64,000 bases of DNA from Mycolicibacterium tusciae. GTDB lineage: Bacteria; Actinomycetota; Actinomycetes; Mycobacteriales; Mycobacteriaceae. The stretch is taken from positions 124,001 to 188,000 of the forward strand of contig NZ_MVIM01000004.1 of the NCBI RefSeq assembly GCF_002086795.1. Direction: 5' to 3'. Positions 36,193 through 44,736 of this stretch are shown piece after piece. The notes under the pieces were generated by a model. That model searched no databases. It worked only from the letters and a program-made list of their open reading frames with translations, and had not been told where the DNA came from. The number at the start of each line of letters is the position of its first letter. Positions within the stretch are counted from its first letter, which is position 1. A program made the position numbers and the translations under genes.

Positions 36193-36793
36193 GCTCGAGG
36201 TCGAGGCCGCGCAGCGGCGCGACACACGACAGATCGGCACGGTGCTCGCCCGCGCGTTCTACGACGACCCGGTGAATTCATGGATGCTGCCGGACGACCG
36301 GACCCGGCTCAAGGCACTGACCCGGGCCTTCACCGGATTGGCACGACATCATTTCCTGCCGCGAGCAGGATCGGAGATCGCGCGGCGCGACGGCATCGTC
36401 GGCGCCGCCACGCTGTGGGATCCGCCGGGTCAGCGCAAGGCCGGCAGGTTCGAAGAGCTCGCGATGATGCCGACGATGCTGTGGGCTTTCCGCTCGCGGG
36501 TACCGGCGACCATGCGGGTGATGGAACTCATGGAAAAGCACCATCCGGAGGAACCGCACTGGTATCTGATGCTGATCGGCAGCGACCCATCAGTGCGCGG
36601 GGCGGGCTTCGGCCAGGCGCTGATGCGGTCGCGGCTCGACCGCTGCGATGCCGAGCGTGTGCCCGCGTATCTGGAGAACAGCAACCCGAAGAACGAGGCG
36701 TATTACCTCCGGTTCGGCTTCGAGGTGATCGGCGAGATCAAGCTGCCCGACGGGGGACCGTCGATGTGGCCTATGTGGCGGGATCCGCGCTAG
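36185..36793 (+). CDS. GNAT-family N-acetyltransferase
   Basis: A 202-residue acetyltransferase. The acetyl-CoA-binding motif A is LMLIGSDPSVRGAGFGQALM (R/QxxGxG/A, residues about 125-145). The C-terminal part YLENSNPKNEAYYLRFGFEV is motif B, typical of the Mycobacterium 'GNAT' group with an inserted WDPPGQRKAGRFEELAMMPT segment in the middle. The GTG at 36185 overlaps the CBS gene, so co-regulation is likely. The acceptor substrate is unknown. It converges with a PemK-like gene (4-nt overlap). Confidence 0.85.
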   Translation: MAELEVEAAQRRDTRQIGTVLARAFYDDPVNSWMLPDDRTRLKALTRAFTGLARHHFLPRAGSEIARRDGIVGAATLWDPPGQRKAGRFEELAMMPTMLWAFRSRVPATMRVMELMEKHHPEEPHWYLMLIGSDPSVRGAGFGQALMRSRLDRCDAERVPAYLENSNPKNEAYYLRFGFEVIGEIKLPDGGPSMWPMWRDPR

Positions 36794-37380
36794 CTCCAGG
36801 AGTATTCGGCGCGTAGTCGTGCGGCGACGACCTCGAACTTCTCCCGCGCCAGGATGGCGCCCTCGCGGCGGATGCCCTCTTCCGGCACGTCGAGCACGCG
36901 GTCCAGCCGCACCCAGCTCGCCCTGCTCTCGTAATCCCAGGTGCCGGTGCCGATGCCGACCCAATTGGGGTCCTCGCGGTGATGGTCCTGGCTGGAGAGC
37001 ATCAGGCCGAGCAGCACGGCCTGATCACGCCCGACAATGAGCACCGGTCGGTCCTTACCCTTCGTCGGATCGTCTTCGTAGACCACCCAGGTCCACACGA
37101 TCTCTCCGGGATCGGCCTGGCCGTCGAGGTCGGGCGCGTAGGACAGCTTGCGGGCCCGGTGCGCGGTCGGGACGAAGTTCTGGCTTATTGGACGGCCCGC
37201 GGTGATCGCGCGGGGCTCCTCGGCGGGCGCGCCGACGATGGCGTCGAAACCGAGCTTGATGCCGTACTGAAGACTGCGCGCGACGGTCTCGGGTTGCAGC
37301 TGGTGGCGGATGAACTTCGGCGCCTCGTTGAACACCAGGTTCTCCGCAAAGCGCTGGAAGGTTTTCCACGGCGGAGCCAT
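36790..37380 (-). CDS. PemK/MazF-like protein (Rv2405-type)
   Basis: A 196-residue protein. Residues about 85-190 have the PemK/MazF toxin-like fold: PGEIVWTWVVYEDDPTKGKDRPVLIVGRD with the RPVLIV strand, then WVRLDRVLDVPEEGIRREGAILAREKF. An N-terminal extension of about 80 residues (EAPKFIRHQLQPETVARSLQYG) is unlike free MazF toxins. No antitoxin gene is next to it, and the gene sits next to lepA as in other mycobacteria, so a housekeeping role rather than a toxin-antitoxin module is more likely. It is divergent from lepA. Confidence 0.78.
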   Translation of the reverse strand: MAPPWKTFQRFAENLVFNEAPKFIRHQLQPETVARSLQYGIKLGFDAIVGAPAEEPRAITAGRPISQNFVPTAHRARKLSYAPDLDGQADPGEIVWTWVVYEDDPTKGKDRPVLIVGRDQAVLLGLMLSSQDHHREDPNWVGIGTGTWDYESRASWVRLDRVLDVPEEGIRREGAILAREKFEVVAARLRAEYSWS

Positions 37381-37490
37381 ATCGACGAGCTTAAGGGAAG
37401 GCCCGTTCCCGCGATTGTGTCGGCGGGGGCCCCGCTAGATACCCTGGTAGCGCACCATCCGACCCGGCTCAGGAGATTCCCATCAGCAGT

Positions 37491-39323
37491 TTGGCCGACA
37501 AGACCTTCACCGCGCCGGCGCAGATTCGGAACTTCTGCATCATCGCCCATATCGACCACGGCAAGTCGACGCTGGCCGACCGGATGCTGCAGCTGACCGG
37601 CGTGGTCGCCGATCGCGATATGCGCGCCCAGTACCTGGACCGGATGGATATCGAGCGCGAGCGCGGCATCACGATCAAGGCGCAGAATGTCCGGCTGCCG
37701 TGGAACGTCGACGGTTCCGATTACGTGCTGCACCTCATCGACACCCCGGGTCACGTCGACTTCACCTACGAGGTGTCCCGGGCGCTGGAGGCATGCGAGG
37801 GCGCGGTGCTGCTGGTCGACGCCGCTCAGGGCATCGAGGCCCAGACGCTCGCGAACCTCTATCTGGCGCTGGACCGCGATCTGCACATCATCCCGGTGCT
37901 CAACAAAATCGACTTGCCCGCCGCCGATCCGGACCGCTACGCCGCCGAGATCGCCCACATCATCGGTTGTGAACCCACCGACGTGCTGCGCGTGTCGGGC
38001 AAGACGGGCGACGGCGTCTCGGAACTGCTCGATCACGTCGTGCGCGAGGTACCGCCGCCGACGGGCGACGCCGACGCCCCGGCCCGCGCCATGATCTTCG
38101 ACTCGGTCTACGACACCTACCGCGGTGTGGTGACCTACGTGCGGGTGGTCGACGGCAAGATCGTCCCGCGCGAGCGCATCAAGATGATGTCCACCGGCAC
38201 CACTCACGAACTACTAGAAGTAGGCATCGTCTCGCCCGAACCCAAGGCGTCCGACGGCTTGGGCGTCGGCGAGGTCGGCTACCTGATCACCGGCGTGAAG
38301 GACGTGCGCCAGTCCAAGGTCGGCGACACCGTGACGAGCGCGAAGCACGGCGCGACCGATCCGCTGACCGGGTATCGCGAGCCGCGGCCGATGGTCTACT
38401 CCGGGCTCTATCCCGTGGACGGTTCCGACTACCCGGATCTGCGCGATGCGCTGGAGCGGTTGCAGCTCAACGACGCCGCGCTGTCGTGGGAGCCGGAGAC
38501 CTCCGTTGCGCTCGGATTCGGGTTCCGCTGCGGCTTTCTCGGTCTGTTGCACATGGAGATCACCCGGGAGCGTCTCGAGCGCGAGTTTGATCTCGATTTG
38601 ATATCGACGTCGCCCAACGTCGTGTATCGCGTTGTGCAGGAAGACGGCAGCGAAATCATCGTCACCAACCCGTCGGACTGGCCCGAAGGCAAAGTCCGCA
38701 CGGTGTACGAACCCGTGGTGAAGACGACGATCATTGCGCCAAGCGAATTCATCGGGACGATCATGGAGCTGTGCCAGTCGCGGCGCGGCGAACTCGGCGG
38801 CATGGATTACCTGTCGCCGGAGCGGGTCGAGCTGCGCTACACAATGCCGTTGGGGGAGATCATCTTTGACTTCTTCGACATGCTGAAGTCGCGCACCCGC
38901 GGCTACGCCAGCCTCGATTACGAGGAGGCCGGCGAGCAGGAAGCGGATCTCGTGAAGGTCGACATTTTGTTGCAGGGCGAGGCGGTGGACGCCTTCAGCG
39001 CGATCGTGCACAAGGACGCGGCGTTCGCCTACGGCAACAAGATGACGACCAAACTCAGGGAGCTGATTCCGCGTCAGCAGTTCGAAGTTCCGGTGCAGGC
39101 GGCGATAGGTTCGAAAATCATTGCTCGCGAAAACATCCGCGCGATCCGCAAAGACGTGCTATCGAAGTGCTACGGCGGTGACATCACACGTAAGCGCAAG
39201 CTGCTCGAGAAACAAAAAGAGGGCAAGAAGCGAATGAAGACCATAGGTCGGGTCGAGGTGCCTCAGGAGGCATTCGTCGCGGCGCTGTCCACCGACGCCC
39301 CGGCCGACAAGACCAAGAAGTAG
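37491..39323 (+). CDS. lepA: Translation elongation factor 4 (LepA), membrane-associated GTPase
   Basis: A 610-residue (from TTG 37491) translational GTPase that acts on stalled ribosomes. G motifs: AHIDHGKST (G1), RGITI (G2), DTPGHVDF (G3), NKIDL (G4) and VSGKTG (G5). The LepA-specific C-terminal region [30 protein letters not shown] is complete. Start is unusual: there is no ATG or GTG near the family N-terminus. AGGAG at 37471-37475 is spaced 6 nt from an in-frame ATC at 37482 and 15 nt from TTG at 37491. The gene has its own promoter, divergent from the PemK-like gene. Confidence 0.95.
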   Translation: MADKTFTAPAQIRNFCIIAHIDHGKSTLADRMLQLTGVVADRDMRAQYLDRMDIERERGITIKAQNVRLPWNVDGSDYVLHLIDTPGHVDFTYEVSRALEACEGAVLLVDAAQGIEAQTLANLYLALDRDLHIIPVLNKIDLPAADPDRYAAEIAHIIGCEPTDVLRVSGKTGDGVSELLDHVVREVPPPTGDADAPARAMIFDSVYDTYRGVVTYVRVVDGKIVPRERIKMMSTGTTHELLEVGIVSPEPKASDGLGVGEVGYLITGVKDVRQSKVGDTVTSAKHGATDPLTGYREPRPMVYSGLYPVDGSDYPDLRDALERLQLNDAALSWEPETSVALGFGFRCGFLGLLHMEITRERLEREFDLDLISTSPNVVYRVVQEDGSEIIVTNPSDWPEGKVRTVYEPVVKTTIIAPSEFIGTIMELCQSRRGELGGMDYLSPERVELRYTMPLGEIIFDFFDMLKSRTRGYASLDYEEAGEQEADLVKVDILLQGEAVDAFSAIVHKDAAFAYGNKMTTKLRELIPRQQFEVPVQAAIGSKIIARENIRAIRKDVLSKCYGGDITRKRKLLEKQKEGKKRMKTIGRVEVPQEAFVAALSTDAPADKTKK

Positions 39324-39336
39324 GTTCCACCAGACG

Positions 39337-40053
39337 ATGATGCGCTCAACGACTTGCACGGCGGTCGCGTTGAGCGCGTGCGTCCTGCTGGCCGCGTGTG
39401 GCGCCCCTGTCCAGGACGCCCGGCCGACGGTCCGCATCGCCGAAGCCGTCCAGCCTTCGCCTGCCCGCGCGCTCGACCGGATTCTGCCCACGTCCGAGGA
39501 GTTGTCCGCCCTCGGACCCAACGGCATGATGGGCCAGCGCGTCCACGGCGGCCCGAACATGCTCCTGGCCAGCATCGGCGAAGCTGACGCCACACCAGCC
39601 GACTGCGTCAGCCCGACCTATCGGCTGCAGCGGGTGGTCTACGACACCGCTCCGGTGCAATCGGTCGCCAGCCAGTCGTGGACAGGCGGATCGTTTGACG
39701 CACCCCCGGTGTCGGGGTTCTTCGGCGTGGTGCAGTTCTCCTCTGAGGCCGACGCGCGGGCGTTCTTCGCCGACGCGGCCGAGAAGTGGCACCGGTGCAA
39801 CGGGCAGGCGCTGGTACTGAACCAGCCCGACCACGGTGCGCAACGTACGAGCAGGATCACCGACGTGACCGTCGACGGCCGGATGGTTTCGGCGATGGTG
39901 ATGCAGGATTCCGGTTCGATGTCGCAGCGCGCGCTCGGGGTGGCGGCGGATTGTGTTGTGGACGTAGAGGTTTCCGATATGAACGGGTTGGGCGGCCCGC
40001 ACGCGGCCGCGACCGTGGCCCGCCTGATGCTGGAGAAGGTCGCCAGCGCGTAG
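39337..40053 (+). CDS. lppR: Lipoprotein with PknH-type sensor domain (LppR-like)
   Basis: A 238-residue exported lipoprotein. The signal peptide MMRSTTCTAVALSACVLLAA ends in a lipobox LLAAC. The mature part is a PknH C-terminal-like sensor domain: QSWTGGSFDAPPVSGFFGVVQFS, then KWHRCNGQALVL and the paired Cys near DCVVD. Such domains bind a ligand outside the membrane. Position immediately after lepA is that of Rv2403c. A second gene of the same domain type follows 56 bp later, so a duplication in this locus is likely. Confidence 0.82.
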   Translation: MMRSTTCTAVALSACVLLAACGAPVQDARPTVRIAEAVQPSPARALDRILPTSEELSALGPNGMMGQRVHGGPNMLLASIGEADATPADCVSPTYRLQRVVYDTAPVQSVASQSWTGGSFDAPPVSGFFGVVQFSSEADARAFFADAAEKWHRCNGQALVLNQPDHGAQRTSRITDVTVDGRMVSAMVMQDSGSMSQRALGVAADCVVDVEVSDMNGLGGPHAAATVARLMLEKVASA

Positions 40054-40109
40054 ACACCGGAATTCGCGGGTGGTGCACGCATTCGCCGTCAGTCGGTCAC
40101 AATAACGCG

Positions 40110-40823
40110 GTGACCTACATCGGTACGGCCAAGCGGAGAAACGCCGCCGCGGCCGTGATCGCGGCATCCGTCCTGCTCACCGGCTGCGTGAGCACCGTGA
40201 CGGGTACCGCGATACGTCCACCGAACGCGGGAATCAGCGACGTGCCACCGCTGGACGAGTCGCAACTCGACGACCTGGTGCTCTCGATCGGGGAGATCAA
40301 CGCGATCATGGGCTCGTCCGCCATGGAGGTCACCAGCGAGCTGGACGAGATGACCGACCATTCCGACGCGGTTTCCGACGCGGAATGCCTCGGTGCGATC
40401 TACGGGGCCGAGGAGCCCGTGTACGCGGGCAGCGGCTGGACCGCAGTACTGGACCAGATTTCGCGCGAAGAAGGCGACGACAACGAGCACTGGGTCGAGC
40501 AGACGGTGGTGCTTTATCCGTCAGCCGACAAGGCGCAGGATTTCTTCGAGAAGTCCAAAACGCAGTGGGAGAGTTGCAACGACGCCACCGTTTCGGTCGG
40601 CGAGGGCGGCGACGCATATGACTGGGATATCGAGAATTTCAATGCGGAAGACGCCATGGTCACCCAGGTGACGACGCAACGGGACGCCGCCGGATGGGCA
40701 TGCCAGCATGCGCTTTCACCGGTCTCGAACATCACGGTCGAGGTGTGGGCGTGCAGCTACTCACCGGAGGACGAGGCCGCGACCATCGTCAACGACATCG
40801 TCGCCAACGCCGCTGAGAAGTAA
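40110..40823 (+). CDS. Lipoprotein with PknH-type sensor domain, paralogue
   Basis: A 237-residue lipoprotein starting with GTG at 40110. The signal sequence (RRNAAAAVIAASVLLTG) ends in lipobox LLTGC at residues 22-26. The mature protein shows the same pattern as the preceding gene: GSGWTAVLDQISREEG, HWVEQTVVLYPSADKAQDFFEKSKTQWESCN, and the Cys pairs in GWACQHAL and VEVWACSY. The conserved Cys pattern predicts two disulfides in the PknH-type extracellular domain. It differs from LppR in the insertion of an acidic loop (REEGDDNE). Confidence 0.8.
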   Translation: MTYIGTAKRRNAAAAVIAASVLLTGCVSTVTGTAIRPPNAGISDVPPLDESQLDDLVLSIGEINAIMGSSAMEVTSELDEMTDHSDAVSDAECLGAIYGAEEPVYAGSGWTAVLDQISREEGDDNEHWVEQTVVLYPSADKAQDFFEKSKTQWESCNDATVSVGEGGDAYDWDIENFNAEDAMVTQVTTQRDAAGWACQHALSPVSNITVEVWACSYSPEDEAATIVNDIVANAAEK

Positions 40824-40857
40824 CGGCCGGCAGATCGACGCAACGTGATTCGACGGT

Positions 40858-42867
40858 CTAGGACGGCGCGTTGGCAGGCACGAAAACCCCTGAGCTGTCG
40901 GCCTCCTCCTCGGCGCGGATCACGTGCACCACAGCGTTGATCAGCGCCAGGTGGGTGAAGGCCTGCGGGAAGTTGCCGAGATGACGGCCGGTGCGAGGCT
41001 CGATCTCCTCGGCATAGAGGTGCAGCGGGCTGGCGAAGGACAGCAGCCGTTCGCACAGGTGCTTGGCGCGATGGATCTCGCCGATCTCGACGAGCGCGGA
41101 CACCAGCCAGAACGAGCAGATCGTGAATGTGCCTTCCTCACCGGACAATCCGTCGTCAGTTTCCTCGACGCGGTACCGCAGCACCAGACCGTCCGAGGTG
41201 AGTTCGTCGGCGATCGCCAAAACGGTTGCGCGCACGCGGGGATCGTCGGCGGGCAGGAACCGGGTCAGCACCGCCAGCAGCAGTGAAGCATCCAGCGCAT
41301 CGTCGCCGTAGCGCTGGGTGAGCACGCCGCGCGAGTCCACGCCCTTCTTGAGGATGTCGGCCTTGATCTCCTCGGCGATCACGCGCCATTGCTGCGCGTA
41401 GGACTTCTCGCCCTGCAACTCCGCGAGTTTGGAGCCTCGGTCCAGTGCGACCCAGCACATGATCTTGCTGGACGTGAAGTGCTGCGGCTCGCCGCGCACC
41501 TCCCAGATTCCGCGGTCCGGTTCCTTCCAGTGCTTGATTGCTTCCTCGACCTGTTGCTTGAGCACCGGCCAGAGCGTGTCGGAGATCTGCTCACGCGACT
41601 TGGCATGCAGATACACCGAATCGAGCATCGTGCCCCAGATGTCGTGCTGCATCTGGTTGTAGGCGCCGTTGCCGATCCGCACCGGGCGGGCGTTGTCGTA
41701 GCCGGTCAGGTGGTGAAGCTCCTCCTCGACGAGGCTGCGTTCACCGCCGACCGCGTACATCACCTGAAGTGGGTGGCGCTCACCGTTGTTGGCGCCGGAC
41801 ACGTCGGCGATGAACGCGAAGAAGTCATCAGCCTCACGGTCCAGACCCAACGTGTAAAGACCCCACAGCGCGAACGTCGAGTCACGCACCCAGGCGTAGC
41901 GATAGTCCCAGTTACGTTCGCCCTGAGGGGTTTCCGGCAGCGACGTGGTAGGCGCGGCGAGCAGGGCGCCGGTCGGCGAATATGTGAGGCCCTTGAGCGT
42001 GAGGGCGCTGCGCTGTAAGTAGGCGCGCCACGGATGATCCGGGAATTCACCGATATTGATCCACTGCCGCCAGCACTCGCTGGTCTGCCACATCTTGTCG
42101 GCAGCTTCGTCGTAGGTCTGCGGCGCCGGATGCTTGGACCAACTCAACGCGACATAGGCGTTGTCACCCTCCTTCATCCGGGTGCGCGCACGCGCCTCGT
42201 GACCCTCCAGACCCAACCGAAGGTTGGTCGTCAGCCGCATCGTCGGGTGGGCGTCAGGATCGCGGCTGGCGCGGGCTATCGCCTCGCCGTAGGCCTGGGC
42301 CGAGTACTCCCATGTCGCGGCGACCCGGTGGTAATCGAACGCAGGCTCGCAGTTCATCACCAGCTCGACGGTGCCGCTCACACATCGCACGGTGCGCAGC
42401 AGAATGTGCTCGGCGTCCCAGTCCATCGGGGTGCGACGGTGGGTCCGCGACCGGGTCTCGAGGTCGTGCCAAGGACCCATCACGAGCGCGTCGCGCACGA
42501 TCACCCAGCCGGTGTGGGTCTGCCAGGTGGTTTCCAGAATCAGGCTGCCGGGCAGGTAGCGGCGTGCGGCAGGCACCGATACCCCGTACGGCGCGAGGCG
42601 GAAATGGCCGGCACGACGGTCCAGGATGGCGCCGAACACGCTGGGGGAGTCGGGGCGCGGGACACACAACCACTCGACAGACCCCGCCGAGGAGATCAGG
42701 CAGGTGGTTTCACAGTCCGACAGGAACGCGTAGTCGGCGATGGGCGGGAACGGATTCCGCAAGGACCCGCCGGCGGTGTACGGCACCGGGGCCGTCACCG
42801 ACAACGGGGCGTCGTAATCGATGTCCTTCGATGGTCCACCGGAGGCGGCGGCGTCTTGCAGAACCAT
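40858..42867 (-). CDS. Trehalase (glycoside hydrolase family 15)
   Basis: A 669-residue enzyme hydrolysing trehalose to glucose, of the GH15-type mycobacterial trehalase (Rv2402). The N-terminal beta-sandwich begins PFPPIADYAFLSDCETTCLISSAGSVEWLCVPR, and the (alpha/alpha)6 barrel contains RNWDYRYAWVRDSTFALWGLY, the catalytic Glu region WEVRGEPQHFTSSKIMCW and EEGTFTICSFWLVSALVEIG. ATG 42865-42867 is the likeliest start (MVLQDAAASGG). It is on the opposite strand from lppR and next to a flavoprotein gene. The acid tail RAEEEADSSG is short. Confidence 0.92.
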   Translation of the reverse strand: MVLQDAAASGGPSKDIDYDAPLSVTAPVPYTAGGSLRNPFPPIADYAFLSDCETTCLISSAGSVEWLCVPRPDSPSVFGAILDRRAGHFRLAPYGVSVPAARRYLPGSLILETTWQTHTGWVIVRDALVMGPWHDLETRSRTHRRTPMDWDAEHILLRTVRCVSGTVELVMNCEPAFDYHRVAATWEYSAQAYGEAIARASRDPDAHPTMRLTTNLRLGLEGHEARARTRMKEGDNAYVALSWSKHPAPQTYDEAADKMWQTSECWRQWINIGEFPDHPWRAYLQRSALTLKGLTYSPTGALLAAPTTSLPETPQGERNWDYRYAWVRDSTFALWGLYTLGLDREADDFFAFIADVSGANNGERHPLQVMYAVGGERSLVEEELHHLTGYDNARPVRIGNGAYNQMQHDIWGTMLDSVYLHAKSREQISDTLWPVLKQQVEEAIKHWKEPDRGIWEVRGEPQHFTSSKIMCWVALDRGSKLAELQGEKSYAQQWRVIAEEIKADILKKGVDSRGVLTQRYGDDALDASLLLAVLTRFLPADDPRVRATVLAIADELTSDGLVLRYRVEETDDGLSGEEGTFTICSFWLVSALVEIGEIHRAKHLCERLLSFASPLHLYAEEIEPRTGRHLGNFPQAFTHLALINAVVHVIRAEEEADSSGVFVPANAPS

Positions 42868-42934
42868 CCCGACATCATCGACTGCCGACCTGCCTGGCGT
42901 CCACTTATCGCCTGCGTGTCCTGCGGCGGCGTGC

Positions 42935-44158
42935 TCAGCGCCGAGCAAACTCCGGCACGTGTTCGGGCAGGGGCCCGATGGCGATCCCGTACCCGGCCAC
43001 AGTGCGCAGCGCGCGGACCCGCGCCGCGATACGGACCAGCAGCGGCGCGTTGGCCGGCCCCGTCGAGGTCACAGCCACCGCGATGACGCGGTTGTGCACG
43101 ACGCGTTGCACCGACTGTATGAGCGCCGCCGGCAGCCAGCGCCGAGCCTGGACACGGGCCAAGGTCCTGGTCGAGACGGTGCCTTCCCGCAGCGGACTCG
43201 CCAGCATCCCCGCCGCCGCGACGGCATCTGCCACCGCAAGGTTGATCCCCACTCCACCGACGGGGGACATGGCGTGCGCGGCGTCGCCGATCAGCAACAG
43301 GCCGTCGCAATACCAACGCCGTAGCCGGTTGAGCTGTACGTCGAGCAGCTTGACGTCGTCGAACGACGTCAACGAGGCGACGTGGTCGGCCAGCCACGGG
43401 ACGAGGCCCACCACGCCTCGGTGTAGTGCCTCGATGCCCTGCGCGCGAAGTTCGGCATCCCGGCCCTTGGGGATCACGTAGGCGCACTGGTAGTAATCGC
43501 CGCGATCGATCACGATCTGCGCCGCCCCGGCGCCGAGGACACCGGCCAGGCCGGGCGGATCGCCGGCCGCACGGGGGAGCCTGAACCACCACACGTCCAT
43601 CGGCGCCCCGAAGCTTCGGGGCCGCAGACCCATCGCCGCGCGCAGCGTCGACGAGCGCCCGTCGCACGCCACCGTCAGAGCGGCACTCATCTCGCGTGCC
43701 TCGCCGTCAGCGCCGCGGTAGCGCACCCCGACCACCTTCCCGCCGCTGAGAATCGGCCCGAGCACCTCGGTGCTGCGAAGCAGGCGAAACGTCGGCTCCT
43801 TCTCCGCGGCGGCCGCCAGCAACTCCAAGAAATCCCACTGGGGTACGAGCGCAATATGCTTGTGCGGACCGGGAATTCGGCCCAGATCGATGCCCACCTC
43901 GGTGCCCTGGACGCTCATGGTCAGGGTGTCGATCTCACGGTGCGGAACTTGCGCGAACTCGGATGTCAGTCCCAGTTCGTCAAGCAGGCGCAGGGTACTG
44001 GCGTGCACGGTGTCGCCGCGGAAGTCGCGCAGAAAATCGGCGTGCTTCTCCATGACCGTGACGTTCACGCCCGCACGGGCGAGCAGGAGTCCGAGCATGA
44101 TGCCCGCGGGACCGCCACCGGCGACGATGCATGTGGTTTCTGTTTTCTCGCCCGGCAC
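42935..44158 (-). CDS. FAD-dependent aromatic-hydroxylase-type monooxygenase
   Basis: A 407-residue group A flavoprotein (p-hydroxybenzoate hydroxylase/UbiH fold). The FAD motif is CIVAGGGPAGIMLGLLLARAG, the DG motif is CDGRSSTLRAAMG and the GD motif is LLIGDAAHAMSPVGGVGINLA. It starts with GTG at 44156-44158. It lies in the same direction as trehalase with a 67-bp gap and has no catabolic partner here, so substrate and pathway are unknown. The C-terminal RVRALRTVAGYGIAIGPLPEHVPEF differs from PHBH. Confidence 0.85.
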   Translation of the reverse strand: MPGEKTETTCIVAGGGPAGIMLGLLLARAGVNVTVMEKHADFLRDFRGDTVHASTLRLLDELGLTSEFAQVPHREIDTLTMSVQGTEVGIDLGRIPGPHKHIALVPQWDFLELLAAAAEKEPTFRLLRSTEVLGPILSGGKVVGVRYRGADGEAREMSAALTVACDGRSSTLRAAMGLRPRSFGAPMDVWWFRLPRAAGDPPGLAGVLGAGAAQIVIDRGDYYQCAYVIPKGRDAELRAQGIEALHRGVVGLVPWLADHVASLTSFDDVKLLDVQLNRLRRWYCDGLLLIGDAAHAMSPVGGVGINLAVADAVAAAGMLASPLREGTVSTRTLARVQARRWLPAALIQSVQRVVHNRVIAVAVTSTGPANAPLLVRIAARVRALRTVAGYGIAIGPLPEHVPEFARR

Positions 44159-44190
44159 GACGTCATTTTCGCATCGAATAGTCTGGCCGC

Positions 44191-44391
44191 ATGGGCGGCT
44201 TCCTGAGTTGGTGGGACGGTGTGGAGCTGTGGCTCTCCGGACTGCCGTTCGTCGCTCAAACCGCGGTGGTGATGCCGGTCGTTCTGGCCCTGGCCTACGG
44301 GGTCGCCGTGGTGCTCGACGGAGCACTGGGGAACGGGATACGGGTCTTGCGCCGGGTCAAGCACGACGACGAGGACGTGGACCAGCGATGA
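44191..44391 (+). CDS. Small membrane protein (Rv2401A-type)
   Basis: A 66-residue protein with one membrane helix (FVAQTAVVMPVVLALAYGVAVVL, residues about 20-43), an aromatic N-terminus MGGFLSWWDGVELWL and a charged C-terminus (RRVKHDDEDVDQR) predicted in the cytosol. Small size, start 32 bp from the divergent flavoprotein gene and a 4-nt overlap with the next tiny gene support that it is real. No function is known to me. Confidence 0.7.
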   Translation: MGGFLSWWDGVELWLSGLPFVAQTAVVMPVVLALAYGVAVVLDGALGNGIRVLRRVKHDDEDVDQR

Positions 44392-44477
44392 GAGGTGGCA
44401 TGCCTAGGTCACGGGTGACGTTGGTGTTGGTCATCCTCATGGTGCTGGTCGTCGTCATGTGGTGGCTGACGCGCTAG
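44388..44477 (+). CDS. 29-residue single-pass membrane peptide
   Basis: The ATG overlaps the stop of the previous small membrane protein (ATGA). MRGGMPRSRV is followed by TLVLVILMVLVVVMWWLTR, a continuous hydrophobic helix flanked by basic residues and ending in an aromatic belt. Translational coupling and the clear helix argue for a real peptide, though it is too short for routine annotation. It may form a complex with its neighbour. Confidence 0.6.
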   Translation: MRGGMPRSRVTLVLVILMVLVVVMWWLTR

Positions 44478-44514
44478 CGGGCAAACGCGAGCGGAGAACC
44501 TGGGAAGGCTCTGT

Positions 44515-44520
44515 TATTGT
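44515..44520 (+). promoter_or_regulatory. -10 promoter element for the leaderless leader ORF of subI-cysTWA
   Basis: TATTGT ends 7 nt before the ATG at 44528, the distance expected when transcription starts at the A of the start codon. This makes the polycysteine leader ORF leaderless. The surrounding sequence is GC-rich and no -35 TTGACA is evident. Confidence 0.5.
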
Positions 44521-44527
44521 TCGCGCC

Positions 44528-44620
44528 ATGCGTACGGCATCCGGCAACAAGAGTGGTCATATCCTGGCCCTCATTGCCGTGGGTTTCACCGCCGTTGCTG
44601 ATGTCTGTTGTTGTCGCTGA
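44528..44620 (+). CDS. Leader peptide with polycysteine run (cysteine-responsive attenuator of subI-cysTWA)
   Basis: A 30-residue ORF MRTASGNKSGHILALIAV… ending VADVCCCR, with three adjacent TGT codons just before Arg and stop. There is no ribosome-binding site, and a -10 element sits 7 nt before ATG, so it is probably read leaderless. Mycobacterial leaderless short ORFs with consecutive Cys codons are known cysteine-responsive attenuators of downstream sulfate genes. It ends 116 nt before subI. Low Cys-tRNA would stall the ribosome at the CCC and change the RNA fold. A 5-bp pairing ACCTT (44685-44689) with AAGGT (44728-44732) could hide the subI ribosome-binding site. Confidence 0.8.
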   Translation: MRTASGNKSGHILALIAVGFTAVADVCCCR

Positions 44621-44736
44621 CTCCACACCCGTCCCGCGGTCTGGTGTCGGTAGCGGCTGAACAGTGCCGACATACTGATGCATAACCTTGCTGTCGTGAC
44701 GGGATCACCACGTAACTCCCGCAACGAAAGGTCATC

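Noticed and set aside
42034..43086. A 350-codon plus-strand frame over the trehalase and flavoprotein genes
   Set aside because: No recognisable domain; it is antisense to conserved GH15 sequence.
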